Of a stretch of 64,000 nucleotides of DNA, positions 37,021 to 45,395 are shown piece after piece. A program made the position numbers and the translations under genes. The stretch is from positions 6,939-70,938 of the forward strand of contig UQPI01000003.1 in the NCBI GenBank assembly GCA_900542945.1, written 5' to 3'. A model generated the notes under the pieces. It made no database searches and had not been told where the DNA came from. It saw only the letters and a list, made by a program, of their open reading frames with translations. Source of the DNA: an uncultured Collinsella sp. (GTDB lineage: Bacteria > Actinomycetota > Coriobacteriia > Coriobacteriales > Coriobacteriaceae). The number at the start of each line of letters is the position of its first letter. The stretch's first letter is position 1.

Positions 37021-38133
37021 CTAGTCGCGGTATCTAAAGTACGCCGCGCAGCTGCCTTCGGAGCTCACCATGCAGGGGCCGACGGGGTGTTCGGGCGTAC
37101 ATGCGTGGCCGAACAGCGGGCAGTCGCTCGGCGTGATGGCTCCGCGCAGCACGTCGCCGCAGCGGCACCCGCGTGGCTCGACCGTCGCCTCAACGGGCAC
37201 ATCAAAGCGGGCGCCGGCATCAAAGCGCGCGAATTCGGGTCGGATGGAAAGACCCGAAGCCGCAATCGGTCCCAGTCCGCGCCACGTGGTGTCGCACGGC
37301 TCAAACACCTGCTCGACCAGCTGGCGCGCCACGGGGTTGCCGTTCGCATTGACGCCGCGGCGGTAGGCATTGTCGATCGTCGGCCTGCTCTCGACAACCA
37401 TTTGGACCAGCATGCAGATGCCCTGCAGGATATCGACCGGCTCAAATCCCGTGACCACGCCCGGGGTCTTAAACTCGTCGACCAAAAAGCCAAAGGGAGC
37501 TAAGCCCGTGATGGTGGCGACGTGCCCCGGCAGGATAAAGCCGTCGATAGTGGTCTCGGGATCGTTGGCGATGGCTCGTAGCGCCGGCGGCGTGGTCTTA
37601 TGAGCACAGTAGACCGAGAAATTCTGCAGCCCGCGCGCGTCTGCCTCCAGGATGGCGGCGGCGATGGCGGGCGTCGTGGTCTCAAAGCCGACGCCCATAA
37701 AGATGACCGGGCGATCGGGGTTATGTTCGGCGATATCGAGTGCATCGAGCGGGGAGTACACAATGCGAATATCGCGCCCCGCCGCCTTTTGCGCGGCGAG
37801 CGAGGTAGACGACCCGGGCACGCGCATCATGTCGCCAAAGGTGGTGATGATGGCGCCGTCCATCTTGGCGAGCGCGATTGCATGGTCGATATCGCGGTTG
37901 GCGGTAACGCAGACGGGGCAACCCGGACCGCTCAGCAGTTTGAGCCCGGCAGGCATAATGGAGCGAAAGCCATAGCGTCCGATGCTCACGGTATGCGTGC
38001 CACAGACTTCCATAAGGTTAATGGCGCGGTCGCCGACAAGCTCATGAATGCGCTCGATAAGCTCGCGAGCCAGCTTGGGATCGCGGAATACCGAGAAGTC
38101 GATACCGGAGCGAGCCGGCTGCTCGGGCGCCAC
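37021..38133 (-). CDS. hypD: Hydrogenase maturation protein HypD
   Basis: This 370-residue iron-sulfur protein shows NLMEVCGTHTVSIGRYGFRS, LLSGPGCPVCVTANRDID, a TFGDMMRVPGSS loop and the C-terminal cysteine region (GCRCGDVLRG...CPLFGHAC...GPCMVSSEGSC). HypD carries the iron that receives CN and CO, with HypC as partner. The start is a GTG at 38133 that overlaps the hypC stop by one base, so the two are translationally coupled. Length is normal for the family. Confidence 0.95.
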   Translation of the reverse strand: MAPEQPARSGIDFSVFRDPKLARELIERIHELVGDRAINLMEVCGTHTVSIGRYGFRSIMPAGLKLLSGPGCPVCVTANRDIDHAIALAKMDGAIITTFGDMMRVPGSSTSLAAQKAAGRDIRIVYSPLDALDIAEHNPDRPVIFMGVGFETTTPAIAAAILEADARGLQNFSVYCAHKTTPPALRAIANDPETTIDGFILPGHVATITGLAPFGFLVDEFKTPGVVTGFEPVDILQGICMLVQMVVESRPTIDNAYRRGVNANGNPVARQLVEQVFEPCDTTWRGLGPIAASGLSIRPEFARFDAGARFDVPVEATVEPRGCRCGDVLRGAITPSDCPLFGHACTPEHPVGPCMVSSEGSCAAYFRYRD

Positions 38134-38393
38134 TAGTAAGCCTCCGCCGGATTGATGGCCAACTGGTCCTCTTCGGCCAGTTCGGTCATGGCGTTGACCA
38201 GCTCGAGCGTCTCTTGCGCTTCCTGCTCATCGACAATCTGGATGCCAAAGCCGGCGTGCACAAGAACATAGTCGCCTACCTGCGCCGTCGGCACGAGTCT
38301 CAGCGAAACAGGGCGCTCGATGCCCATCATGTCGACGGTGGCCTTGAGGTCTTCGTCGCGTTTGACTACTTTACCGGGAACGGCAAGGCACAT
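38133..38393 (-). CDS. hypC: Hydrogenase maturation chaperone HypC
   Basis: This 86-residue protein begins MCLAVPGKVV, with the essential Cys2 that binds the Fe(CN)2CO unit together with HypD. The OB-fold segment TVDMMGIERPVSLRLVPTAQVGDYVLVHAGFGIQIVDEQEA is typical. GAGGAAC precedes ATG 38393. It lies between hypF and hypD on the minus strand, separated from hypF by about 130 bases. Confidence 0.95.
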   Translation of the reverse strand: MCLAVPGKVVKRDEDLKATVDMMGIERPVSLRLVPTAQVGDYVLVHAGFGIQIVDEQEAQETLELVNAMTELAEEDQLAINPAEAY

Positions 38394-38524
38394 AATGTTC
38401 CTCTTTTATACGCTTTGCGCTGGATAGGCGCCTAATTACCCATCAGTTGATGGTAGCGCTCGCGGGAGTCACGAGCAAACGCGTTACACCTGTGAGACAG
38501 CGGCGCGCAGGCTGGCAAAACAGC

Positions 38525-39271
38525 CTATCGCGATGCCGTCTGCGCGAGGCGAGCGCGAGCGATGGCGGCCTGACCGTAGGCGATGCAGCCGTCGTTGACG
38601 GGCACGGCGTGGGAGACCAAGACGGCAAGACTGGCGTCTTTGAGTTCGTGGGTAAGGAGCCGAAGCAAAAGTCGGTTCATGAACACGCCGCCCGAGAGCG
38701 CGACGGTGTCGAGGTCTTCACGGACGCAGATCTCGCTTGCGATGCGGGCCGACGCGTGTGCGATGGTGACATGGAAGTCGAGCGCGAGCTTGCCGGCGGG
38801 CACGCCGGTCCTGATTCCTTCCAAAAGCGCCTCAAAAAGCGGTCTGGAGTTCAGAACATGGAAGTCGTCCGGACGGGATGATTCGGTTACGGAAAAGCTG
38901 GCCATATTGCCGGTGGGGCAGGCACTTTCACTGCTGAACGCGCGCCAGGCGGCGGCTTCGAGTTCTATGGCAGGCTCGCCCTCGTAGGTTGCCTTGTCGC
39001 AGATGCCCAGAATTGCTGCCGCGGCATCAAAGAGACGCCCCATGCTGCTGGTGCGCGGGCTGTTGATGCCGTGCTCGATCATGGTGGCTGTCACGCTGCG
39101 CGTTTGCTCGTCGAGGCTGCCCAAAAGCCGAGCGGCGCCTGGGTGCTCGAGCAGACCGAGCTCACTGAGCAGGGCAAAGGCGTTGCGGCGGGCGTCGCGC
39201 ACGGAGGCCGCCCCGCCGGGGAGCGCCCAGGTGAGCAAATGCGCGGCGCGCTCAAAGCCGCCAAGGCCGAA
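38525..39271 (-). pseudogene. hypF: hypF, C-terminal part after frameshift
   Basis: From 39271 downward the shifted frame encodes FGLGGFERAAHLLTWALPGG...LSGGVFMNRLL...AVPVNDGCIAYGQAAIA, the expected second half of the HypF Kae1-like carbamoyltransferase domain. It joins directly to the HypF frame, which goes out of frame at about 39272. The frame is open back to ATG 39337, but that region overlaps the HypF frame and reads as unrelated residues. Unless a programmed shift or restart occurs, this half is not made in frame with the rest. Confidence 0.85.
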
Positions 39272-40985
39272 ACTCGCCGCCCCAAATGGTCCCATCGGTG
39301 CCGGCGCCGGTGCCGTCAAAGGCGATGCCAAGGACACGCGCGTCGGTTGTAAGCTGGCCCGCGGCGATGGCCTCGGCCATTACGCTCGCGATATGCGCAT
39401 GATGGTGCTGCACCTCGACGAGCGGCAGATTGTGCTCCCGTGCCTGCTCGCGCGCCCACTGGCTCGATAGATAGCTGGGGTGCAAATCGCAGGCCAAGGC
39501 GGCGGGCGCCAAGTCAAAGAGATCTTCCAAGCGCGTGCGCGCGGCGTTCCAGGCATCGAAGGTCTCGCCGTTTTCAACATCGCCGATATGCTGCGACACA
39601 AAACAGGTTGCCTCGCCGTTCGTCCCTTCACGCGTGAGCGCAATCGTGGCCTTTTGTTGTGGCCCGCAGGCGAGCACGCAGGACGGAGCGCCGTCGAGCG
39701 CCGGCAACGGCAGCGGCTGGGGTGCATATCCGCGAGCGCGGCGCACGGGCATAACGGCGCCGTCGACCACGCGCACCACGGAGTCGTCGTAGCGCGAGAG
39801 AATCGCGCGGTCGTTGCCGAGCAGCGCGTCGGCAATGCCGGCGGCAACGAGGCGCTCCCAGGCAAGATCGTCATCGGTCTCGATGGGCTCTTCGCTCAGG
39901 TTTCCGCTGGTCATGACGAGCGCGTGCATACCGCGGGCTTCTGCCGCGGCAAGCAACAGATGCTGAAGCGGGGTGTAGGGGAGCATAACACCGAGCTCTG
40001 GAAGGTCGTGCGCGACGGACGGCGCGAGCGCGAGGGCGTCGGGGGAGCCGCCGCTCTCGCAAGCAGCACGTCGGCGCAGCAGCACAATGGGGCGAATGCT
40101 GCCGGCCAGCAAGCCGCGTGCAACGTCGTTGACATGGCACAGGCGTTCAGCGTCGGCAAGGTCGCGTACCATAACGGCAAGCGGTTTGTTGCTGCGGCGT
40201 TTGCGGCGGCGAAGCTCGGCTACCGCCTGCTCGTTGGAAGCGTCGCATGCCAAGTGAAATCCGCCCAGACCCTTGATGGCGACGATACCGCCACCGGCCA
40301 GCAGCTCAACACAGCGGTCGATAATGGCGTCGCTGGTCTCGCGCGTGGTGCCGACGGCCGGCAACGCGGCGGCTTCGCCCGGCTCACCGCCCACGCTCGC
40401 TTCGCGCCACGTGATATGCGGCCCGCAATCAAAGCAGGCATCGGGCTGCGCGTGAAAACGCCGGTCGAGTGGGTCGGCATACTCCGCGGCGCACTTGGGA
40501 CACATGGGAAAACAATCCATCGACGTGGCCGCTCGGTCATAAGGCAGCGATCGGATGATGGTAAAGCGTGGGCCGCAGTTAGTGCAGTTGATAAAGGGGT
40601 AGTGATAGCGCCGATCGGCGGGGTTGAACAACTCGCGCAGACAATCATCGCAGGTGGCGATATCGGGCGAGACGAGCGTCGTGTGCGCGGTCTGGTCCTG
40701 CGATGCCACAATACGAAAGCCCTGCTCATCGGCAGCGCTCCAGCCGCCAGGCTTCAAATCCGCAATATCGACTCGCTCAACGCGAGCCGCCGCGGGCGCA
40801 TGCTCAGAAAGAGCAGCGACAAATCCGTCAACCGCCTCGGCACGGGCGTGCGCCTCGATATGCACGCCGTCGCCCGCGTTGAGCACCCATCCGCAAATGC
40901 CATGCGCCATGGCCTCGCGATACACAAACGGCCGCATGCCAACGCCCTGCACAATGCCCGTTACATGAATATGCACATGTCGCAT
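39252..40985 (-). CDS. hypF: Carbamoyltransferase HypF, N-terminal part (frameshifted)
   Basis: The product begins MRHVHIHVTGIVQGVGMRPF, the acylphosphatase domain. Zinc-finger segments follow (CDDCLRELF...CTNCGPRFT...CPKCAAEY...CFDCGPH), then a YrdC-like domain (AIKGLGGFHLACDA...KRRSNKPLAVM) and the beginning of the Kae1-like domain with the metal motif VQHHHAHIASVMAE. At GTDGTIWGGEF it runs into RPWRL and a stop, where the family continues for about 250 residues. The missing part lies in the next frame at 38525-39271. AGGGG seven bases before ATG 40985 sets the start. HypF supplies carbamoyl groups from carbamoyl phosphate to HypE. Confidence 0.88.
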   Translation of the reverse strand: MRHVHIHVTGIVQGVGMRPFVYREAMAHGICGWVLNAGDGVHIEAHARAEAVDGFVAALSEHAPAAARVERVDIADLKPGGWSAADEQGFRIVASQDQTAHTTLVSPDIATCDDCLRELFNPADRRYHYPFINCTNCGPRFTIIRSLPYDRAATSMDCFPMCPKCAAEYADPLDRRFHAQPDACFDCGPHITWREASVGGEPGEAAALPAVGTTRETSDAIIDRCVELLAGGGIVAIKGLGGFHLACDASNEQAVAELRRRKRRSNKPLAVMVRDLADAERLCHVNDVARGLLAGSIRPIVLLRRRAACESGGSPDALALAPSVAHDLPELGVMLPYTPLQHLLLAAAEARGMHALVMTSGNLSEEPIETDDDLAWERLVAAGIADALLGNDRAILSRYDDSVVRVVDGAVMPVRRARGYAPQPLPLPALDGAPSCVLACGPQQKATIALTREGTNGEATCFVSQHIGDVENGETFDAWNAARTRLEDLFDLAPAALACDLHPSYLSSQWAREQAREHNLPLVEVQHHHAHIASVMAEAIAAGQLTTDARVLGIAFDGTGAGTDGTIWGGEFRPWRL

Positions 40986-41027
40986 GCGACACCCCTCATC
41001 AAAACCGACCAAATAGGGACAGGTGCG

Positions 41028-41540
41028 CTACAGCCCCAGGCTCTGCTTGGTGGCGGCACACGTGAGCTCGCCGTGCTTAACGCCGCGCAGGCCCAGCAGA
41101 CGGTCGGCTAGTTCGTAGACGCGCTCGCCGCGACCCTTGAGCGCCAGAATCTCCAAGCAGTTGTGGTGATCCAGATGCACGTGCATGGTCGATACGATCT
41201 CGTCGGTGTAGTCGTGCTGCACTTCGTCCAGACGGCGCGTCAGGTCGCCGGTATGGTGGTCGTAGATCATGGTGAGCGACCCGATAACATGCTCATCGGG
41301 CGTGCGCATCTGCTCCTTGGCGATCGAGGCGCGAATCAGGTCGCGCACGGCCTCGGAGCGGTTGGCCACGTCGCCGCGGCGCGCGATCTGTTCGTCAAAA
41401 CGGCGCAGCAGGTCGTCCGGTGCGGTAACCGAAAAGCGGACCAGCTCGGAGCCGGAACCACTACAGTGGCAGCCTGCGTCACCGTCCGCCCCGTGCGGAT
41501 GCTCGTGCTCGTACCCGCAGCCGTGCTCGTGTTCGGCCAC
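41028..41540 (-). CDS. nikR: Nickel-responsive regulator NikR with His/Cys-rich N-terminus
   Basis: The core (LVRFSVTAPDDLLRRFDEQIARRGDVANRSEAVRDLIRASI) is the ribbon-helix-helix domain. The C-terminal ACT-like domain shows HHTGDLTRRLDEVQHDY and TMHVHLDHHNCLEILALKG with the His/Cys nickel ligands. Unusually, about 32 residues precede the core, beginning MAEHEHGCGYEHEHPHG and containing further His and Cys, a nickel-binding composition more typical of HypB or SlyD. It lies 43 bases upstream of hypF on the same strand, suggesting that nickel controls the maturation genes or a nickel importer. Confidence 0.9.
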   Translation of the reverse strand: MAEHEHGCGYEHEHPHGADGDAGCHCSGSGSELVRFSVTAPDDLLRRFDEQIARRGDVANRSEAVRDLIRASIAKEQMRTPDEHVIGSLTMIYDHHTGDLTRRLDEVQHDYTDEIVSTMHVHLDHHNCLEILALKGRGERVYELADRLLGLRGVKHGELTCAATKQSLGL

Positions 41541-41541
41541 G

Positions 41542-41790
41542 TTACACCAGCTTCACGGAGCCGACGGAGTTGTGGTCGGCCTCGATGGCCTCTTCGTAGC
41601 CCTCGAGTGCGTTGTGGGCCTCGTGCAGCGCGGCCATGGCTGCCTCGAGCTTGGCGCCGATGCGCTCCATGTCAAAATTCTCGGTCGCATGCAGCAACTG
41701 ATGGCTCCACTCGTGAGCGAGCTCGATGGTGTCGTCGACCTGCTTGACGCTCATGGCAAGCTGGCTCATGTTCATTCCAACATCATGCAT
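41542..41790 (-). CDS. Small helical protein upstream of nikR
   Basis: This 82-residue, mostly helical and acidic protein contains His residues (HEWSHQLLHATENFDM, AALHEAHNALEGYEEAIEADHN). I do not recognise the family. AAGGAGATTTCCC precedes ATG 41790. Its stop is directly followed by nikR with a one-base gap, so the two are very likely co-translated and may share a role in nickel handling. No Cys-rich motif is present. Confidence 0.75.
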   Translation of the reverse strand: MHDVGMNMSQLAMSVKQVDDTIELAHEWSHQLLHATENFDMERIGAKLEAAMAALHEAHNALEGYEEAIEADHNSVGSVKLV

Positions 41791-41862
41791 GGGAAATCTC
41801 CTTGTGTGGACGGTAATCCAGTGGTTCAGATTTTACTACGCCCGCTCTGCGCGCCGCTGCAT

Positions 41863-41903
41863 AAGAAAACGGGTGCGAGTCTGTGCGACTCGCACCCGTT
41901 CAC
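41863..41903 (-). terminator. Terminator of thioredoxin gene
   Basis: Perfect 13-bp stem AACGGGTGCGAGT / ACTCGCACCCGTT with a seven-base loop. On the minus strand it is followed by TTCTTATG. It separates the trx gene from the nikR group. Confidence 0.7.
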
Positions 41904-42011
41904 TGGGGGCTGTTTGTAGCTACCATACTATCCGTGGTCGCACGCGCCGCACCCGGCAGTCCGGCAAGCGGTGCAAAACCGCTCATGGACGGCGGGCAAG
42001 TAACAAGCGTA

Positions 42012-42332
42012 TTACAGATGCTTCTCCAGCAGCGCCTGCAGCCTCGCCTTGGGCAGAGCGCCAACCGAGCGGTCAATCTCCTCGCCGTTCTTAAACACAA
42101 TCAGCGTGGGGATGCTCATGACGCCATACTTCATGGCCAGGTCCTGGTTGTCGTCGACGTTGCATTTGGCAACGGCAAGCTTGCCCGCCAGCTCATCGGC
42201 TACCTCGTCCACGATGGGCGAGAGCGATCGGCAGGGCCCGCACCAGGGTGCCCAAAAATCGACCAGCACGGGCAGGCTGTCGTTAACGATGGAATCGAAG
42301 TTCTCGGGGGTAATCTGCTTAATGTCAGCCAT
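42012..42332 (-). CDS. trxA: Thioredoxin
   Basis: This 106-residue protein has the classic thioredoxin fold: VLVDFWAPWCGPCRSLSPIVDEVA with redox Cys31 and Cys34, cis-Pro in SIPTLIVFKNGEE, and the C-terminal helix. It reduces disulfides in the cytoplasm, using thioredoxin reductase encoded elsewhere. GGAGGTCACC before ATG 42332 sets the start; the longer frame to 42416 has no such signal. The final residues LQALLEKHL fit the family. Confidence 0.95.
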   Translation of the reverse strand: MADIKQITPENFDSIVNDSLPVLVDFWAPWCGPCRSLSPIVDEVADELAGKLAVAKCNVDDNQDLAMKYGVMSIPTLIVFKNGEEIDRSVGALPKARLQALLEKHL

Positions 42333-42430
42333 GGTGACCTCCATAATACGACGCGGCTCGGCCGCGTAAAACTCAGTACGACCGTGCTTATACCCAGCCG
42401 CCCGCAAAGCAACCACTCGCGGGCAGCTCT

Positions 42431-42440
42431 TTTATATAAT
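42431..42440 (+). promoter_or_regulatory. -10 box TATAAT before the 42469 gene
   Basis: TTTATATAATGG contains a consensus -10 (42435-42440). The ATG at 42439 overlaps it, so translation should start at ATG 42469, which has GGAG five bases upstream. No clear -35 is seen. Confidence 0.5.
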
Positions 42441-42468
42441 GGTGGGCACGCAAACGATTGGAGAGCGC

Positions 42469-43044
42469 ATGTCCACGTCACAAAGCCAGAAAAAAGAAGC
42501 TATCGCCCAGGCGGCCGAGCAGGAGCTCACATCGCTTGCGGTCCGTGGCGTGCGCATCGTGGGCAACGCGTGCTCGCCGATCGTGCTGGTCAAAGGCGAT
42601 TTGGACGAGGCCGAGCGTTCGGGCGGCGAGCTGGCTGCCGGTCCGGACGGTGCTGCGCTGCGCAAGGCGCTTGGGGCCATCGGCTACGCGCCCGAGGATT
42701 TTTGCGTGCTGGCAAGCGTCGCCGGCACAGGTGACGGAGCGGTCGCGGTGGGCGAGACTCTGCCGTGCGAGCTGTTCCGCGAGGCGCTTGAGGCTCTGGA
42801 TCCCGAGGCGGTGCTGCTGCTCGATAACAGCGCGGCCGATGTCATGCGCGAAACCTACGCCGATATGCTCGTGGCGATTGATGACTTCGACACCGCCATG
42901 CTCAAGCCCGGCCTGGTCGCCCATGTGCAGGGCCGCCGCGTGCTCGCGCTCGATGGCTTTGAGGCGGCGCTGACCGACAAAGCGGCCAAGCAGCGTATGT
43001 GGGCCTACATCAAGCAGCTGACTCCGGCGGCCGCTCCGCTGTAG
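42469..43044 (+). CDS. Conserved hypothetical protein, unknown function
   Basis: This 191-residue soluble protein begins MSTSQSQKKEAIAQAAEQELTSLAV. It has a mixed alpha/beta pattern (RIVGNACSPIVLVKGDLDEAERSGGE, EALDPEAVLLLDNSAADVMRETYADML, GRRVLALDGFEAALTDKAAKQRMWAYI), with no signal peptide, membrane segment or metal motif. It is not recognised. It is divergent from trxA and convergent with the histidine kinase gene at 43105. The start follows from the promoter and ribosome site described at 42431-42440. Confidence 0.7.
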   Translation: MSTSQSQKKEAIAQAAEQELTSLAVRGVRIVGNACSPIVLVKGDLDEAERSGGELAAGPDGAALRKALGAIGYAPEDFCVLASVAGTGDGAVAVGETLPCELFREALEALDPEAVLLLDNSAADVMRETYADMLVAIDDFDTAMLKPGLVAHVQGRRVLALDGFEAALTDKAAKQRMWAYIKQLTPAAAPL

Positions 43045-43104
43045 CGGACCGGAGCCGGTAAGGCGGCCCTGACGGGTCGAGCGCGGCGCCGGCTTACCGC
43101 GTCC

Positions 43105-44385
43105 CTACATCACGGCGCGAAGCTCAAACCGGTCGCCGTTGATGCGGAACTGGCAGTTGCCGTTCATGCGTTCGACGGCAAGCTTAATGCTCTTGGTTCC
43201 AAAGCCGTGTCCGGTGTGCCCGGCTACGGGCATGCCGTCGACCATATGCGGCGGCCGTCCAAATGTGTTGGAAACCGAAAGCAGCAGCTGCCCGTCTTCA
43301 AACCGCAGATCAAGATCGACAAAGCGCTTGCCCTCGGGGGCGGCGCTCGCCGCGGCAATGGCGTTTTCCAGGGCATTCGAAAGCACGCTGAACAGGTCGA
43401 CATCGGCCACATGCACGCTCTGGGGCACGGCGGCGCGCAGGTTGGCGGTAATGCCGCGCTTGCTGATGTCCGAGCCAAACGACGAAAGCGCGATGTTGAC
43501 GGTCTCGTTGGCGCTGTAGCGGCGCACGGCGGTGCGGTCGTTGGCCTCGCATAGCGTATCGATGCGATCGAGTGCCTCGTCGGTGCGGCCTTCGTCGATC
43601 AAGACGGCCAGACCGCGCAAGAAGTGCCGCATGTCGTGGCGCAGAATTGACAGCTCGCGTCCGGACTGGCGCCATGCATCGAGTTCCTTCATGGCCGAGC
43701 TATCGCGTGTCTCGAGCATCCAGCGTTCACGCTCGGCAGCCTCTTTTTCTTCGTATTCACGCAGGTAGACAGCGAGGAACATAAGGTAGAACGCGCAGAG
43801 CGCAAAGGCCAAAAACTCAACCGTTACCACCGAGCCCGAGTGGAACAGCGTGGTGTAGACGTTGGTGGCATAGTCAAAGACGTAATAGACGAGCGGCAGG
43901 ATGAGCAGAATCTCGAGCTCGGTAGGGCTTTTGACCGCCAGACGGGGTCCAATGTCACGGGCCCAATGCAGCAGGATCGCAAAGACGGCGACCGTGGTGA
44001 TAATGCGCGCCACGTAGTACGCGATTTGCGAGTCAGTGGCGGCGAGCGCGGCGATGCCCATCCAGTTGCTGAATTGGCAGCTCAGGTAGGCACTGGTGAC
44101 TCCCAACATAACGAGCAGCGGGCTCAGACGATAGCGCGCACACAGGTAGACGATAAGCGGCAGGTGCACGACAAGCGGATAAGCCTGACGGGCAAAAAGC
44201 TCTCCGCCTACGACATTGGCGATCGAAAAGGCAGCGCCGGTTGCGGCTCCGACCCCCACCAACTCGAGTGCATGGCGTCGATTAATTTCGATACCGCACA
44301 GCGCCGCCGAGGCAAAGACGCCAAAGAGTAGCGTTGTGGCGTGGTGGATTGCCCAAAGGACCATTTCGACCGAGGAGATCATCAA
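43105..44385 (-). CDS. GHKL-type sensor histidine kinase (LytTR partner)
   Basis: Six to seven membrane segments fill residues 1-220 (WAIHHATTLLFGVFASAALCG ... YVFDYATNVYTTLFHSGSVVTVEFLAFALCAFYLMFLA). A coiled coil and the phospho-acceptor motif ILRHDMRHFLRGL follow, then a GHKL ATPase domain (LFSVLSNALENAIAAAS N-box and HTGHGFGTKSI glycine loop). This is the usual structure of AgrC/NatK-like peptide or envelope sensors. It overlaps the regulator gene by ATGA, forming a pair. The signal is unknown. Confidence 0.88.
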   Translation of the reverse strand: MMISSVEMVLWAIHHATTLLFGVFASAALCGIEINRRHALELVGVGAATGAAFSIANVVGGELFARQAYPLVVHLPLIVYLCARYRLSPLLVMLGVTSAYLSCQFSNWMGIAALAATDSQIAYYVARIITTVAVFAILLHWARDIGPRLAVKSPTELEILLILPLVYYVFDYATNVYTTLFHSGSVVTVEFLAFALCAFYLMFLAVYLREYEEKEAAERERWMLETRDSSAMKELDAWRQSGRELSILRHDMRHFLRGLAVLIDEGRTDEALDRIDTLCEANDRTAVRRYSANETVNIALSSFGSDISKRGITANLRAAVPQSVHVADVDLFSVLSNALENAIAAASAAPEGKRFVDLDLRFEDGQLLLSVSNTFGRPPHMVDGMPVAGHTGHGFGTKSIKLAVERMNGNCQFRINGDRFELRAVM

Positions 44386-45104
44386 CGCCTCCCGCCCTCA
44401 AAGCGCACCGCAAAGTAGGCGTCTTGGAATCCCTGCTTGCAGCTGCGCGAAAGCGGGATGCACGCGCCCGAGCGCATGACGATGTCCGTGCGATCGAAGT
44501 GGTCGATGTTGCGCAAGTTGACCTGGTAGCTACGGTGGCATTTAAAGAAGGTGGCATTTTGCGCCAAGCGGTCCTCGACGCTGCGGAACGACTCGAGTGC
44601 CTCGATATCGCGTCCGTCGCGCAGGTGGAAGACCACGTGCTTGTTGCGCGCCTCGGCATATTCGATGTCGGACAGGCGCAGGGCGTGGTAGCCAAAGGAC
44701 GTTTTGATGACGAGTTCGTCGGTCGCTGCCGGATGCATGCTCGAAAGCTCGTCCAGCAGTTGCACCAGGCGCTCGTAGGCCACGGGCTTGAGCAGATAGT
44801 CGAAGGCGCGGACCTCGTAGGACTCCAGGGCGAACTCGGGCGATGAGGTGAGAAACACCAGGCGTACGGCGGTGTCGGCCTGGCGCAATTCGCGTGCGGT
44901 GTCCATGCCGTTGACGAGCGGCATGATCATATCGAGCAGGATGATGTCGGCGCGCGATGCGGCATGGCGGGCCAGCAGGTCCTCGCCGCGCGTGACGAGC
45001 GCAACATCGACCGCCGTGCCCGTCTCGCTCGACCAACGGTCGATCATCCGGTGCAGTCTATCTAGAAAAGCGACGTCGTCGTCGCAGGCGATAATCTTGA
45101 GCAT
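44382..45104 (-). CDS. LytTR-family response regulator
   Basis: This 240-residue protein has a receiver domain (MLKIIACDDDVAFLDRL, phospho-acceptor Asp58 in IILLDMIMP, Lys in YLLKPV) and a C-terminal LytTR DNA-binding domain (VIKTSFGYHALRLSDIEYAEARNKHVVFHL...FKCHRSYQVNLRNIDHF). AAGGGGG precedes ATG 45104. It is the first gene of the pair and is transcribed away from the nadA promoter. Such systems often control a nearby transporter or peptide locus, but none is evident here. Confidence 0.92.
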   Translation of the reverse strand: MLKIIACDDDVAFLDRLHRMIDRWSSETGTAVDVALVTRGEDLLARHAASRADIILLDMIMPLVNGMDTARELRQADTAVRLVFLTSSPEFALESYEVRAFDYLLKPVAYERLVQLLDELSSMHPAATDELVIKTSFGYHALRLSDIEYAEARNKHVVFHLRDGRDIEALESFRSVEDRLAQNATFFKCHRSYQVNLRNIDHFDRTDIVMRSGACIPLSRSCKQGFQDAYFAVRFEGGRR

Positions 45105-45310
45105 TCGGGCCCCCTTAGTAATTCGATTTTGCCACATTGGGCGCGGACCACTCGCGGGGGAGCGCCCGTTCGTGCCTCACGGTGCGCAACTCGCGCCGAG
45201 CGGTATTGCGGTGGCGAAAGATGCCTCCTGCGCTATCGAGAGCTCGGCTATCCTCAGCTTGCCAGTTCGAAAATGGACCTGCCGCATGATTGACTCTTTA
45301 TTTCAACTTT

Positions 45311-45360
45311 ACACCTAGGTTTACAGCTGTCTTGTCAGCTGTAAACCTAGGTGTCATACT
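45311..45360 (+). promoter_or_regulatory. Putative NiaR operator overlapping nadA promoter
   Basis: Perfect 19-bp arms ACACCTAGGTTTACAGCTG (45311-45329) and its complement (45336-45354) are separated by TCTTGT. A -35 TTGTCA (45332-45337) and -10 CATACT (45355-45360), 17 bp apart, lie within or beside the palindrome, so a bound repressor would block transcription. The operon ends with a NiaR gene, the likely ligand-bound repressor. Confidence 0.75.
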
Positions 45361-45395
45361 AAAGCCCCAAGATTCGCCAAAAGAGAGGGGCCTTG

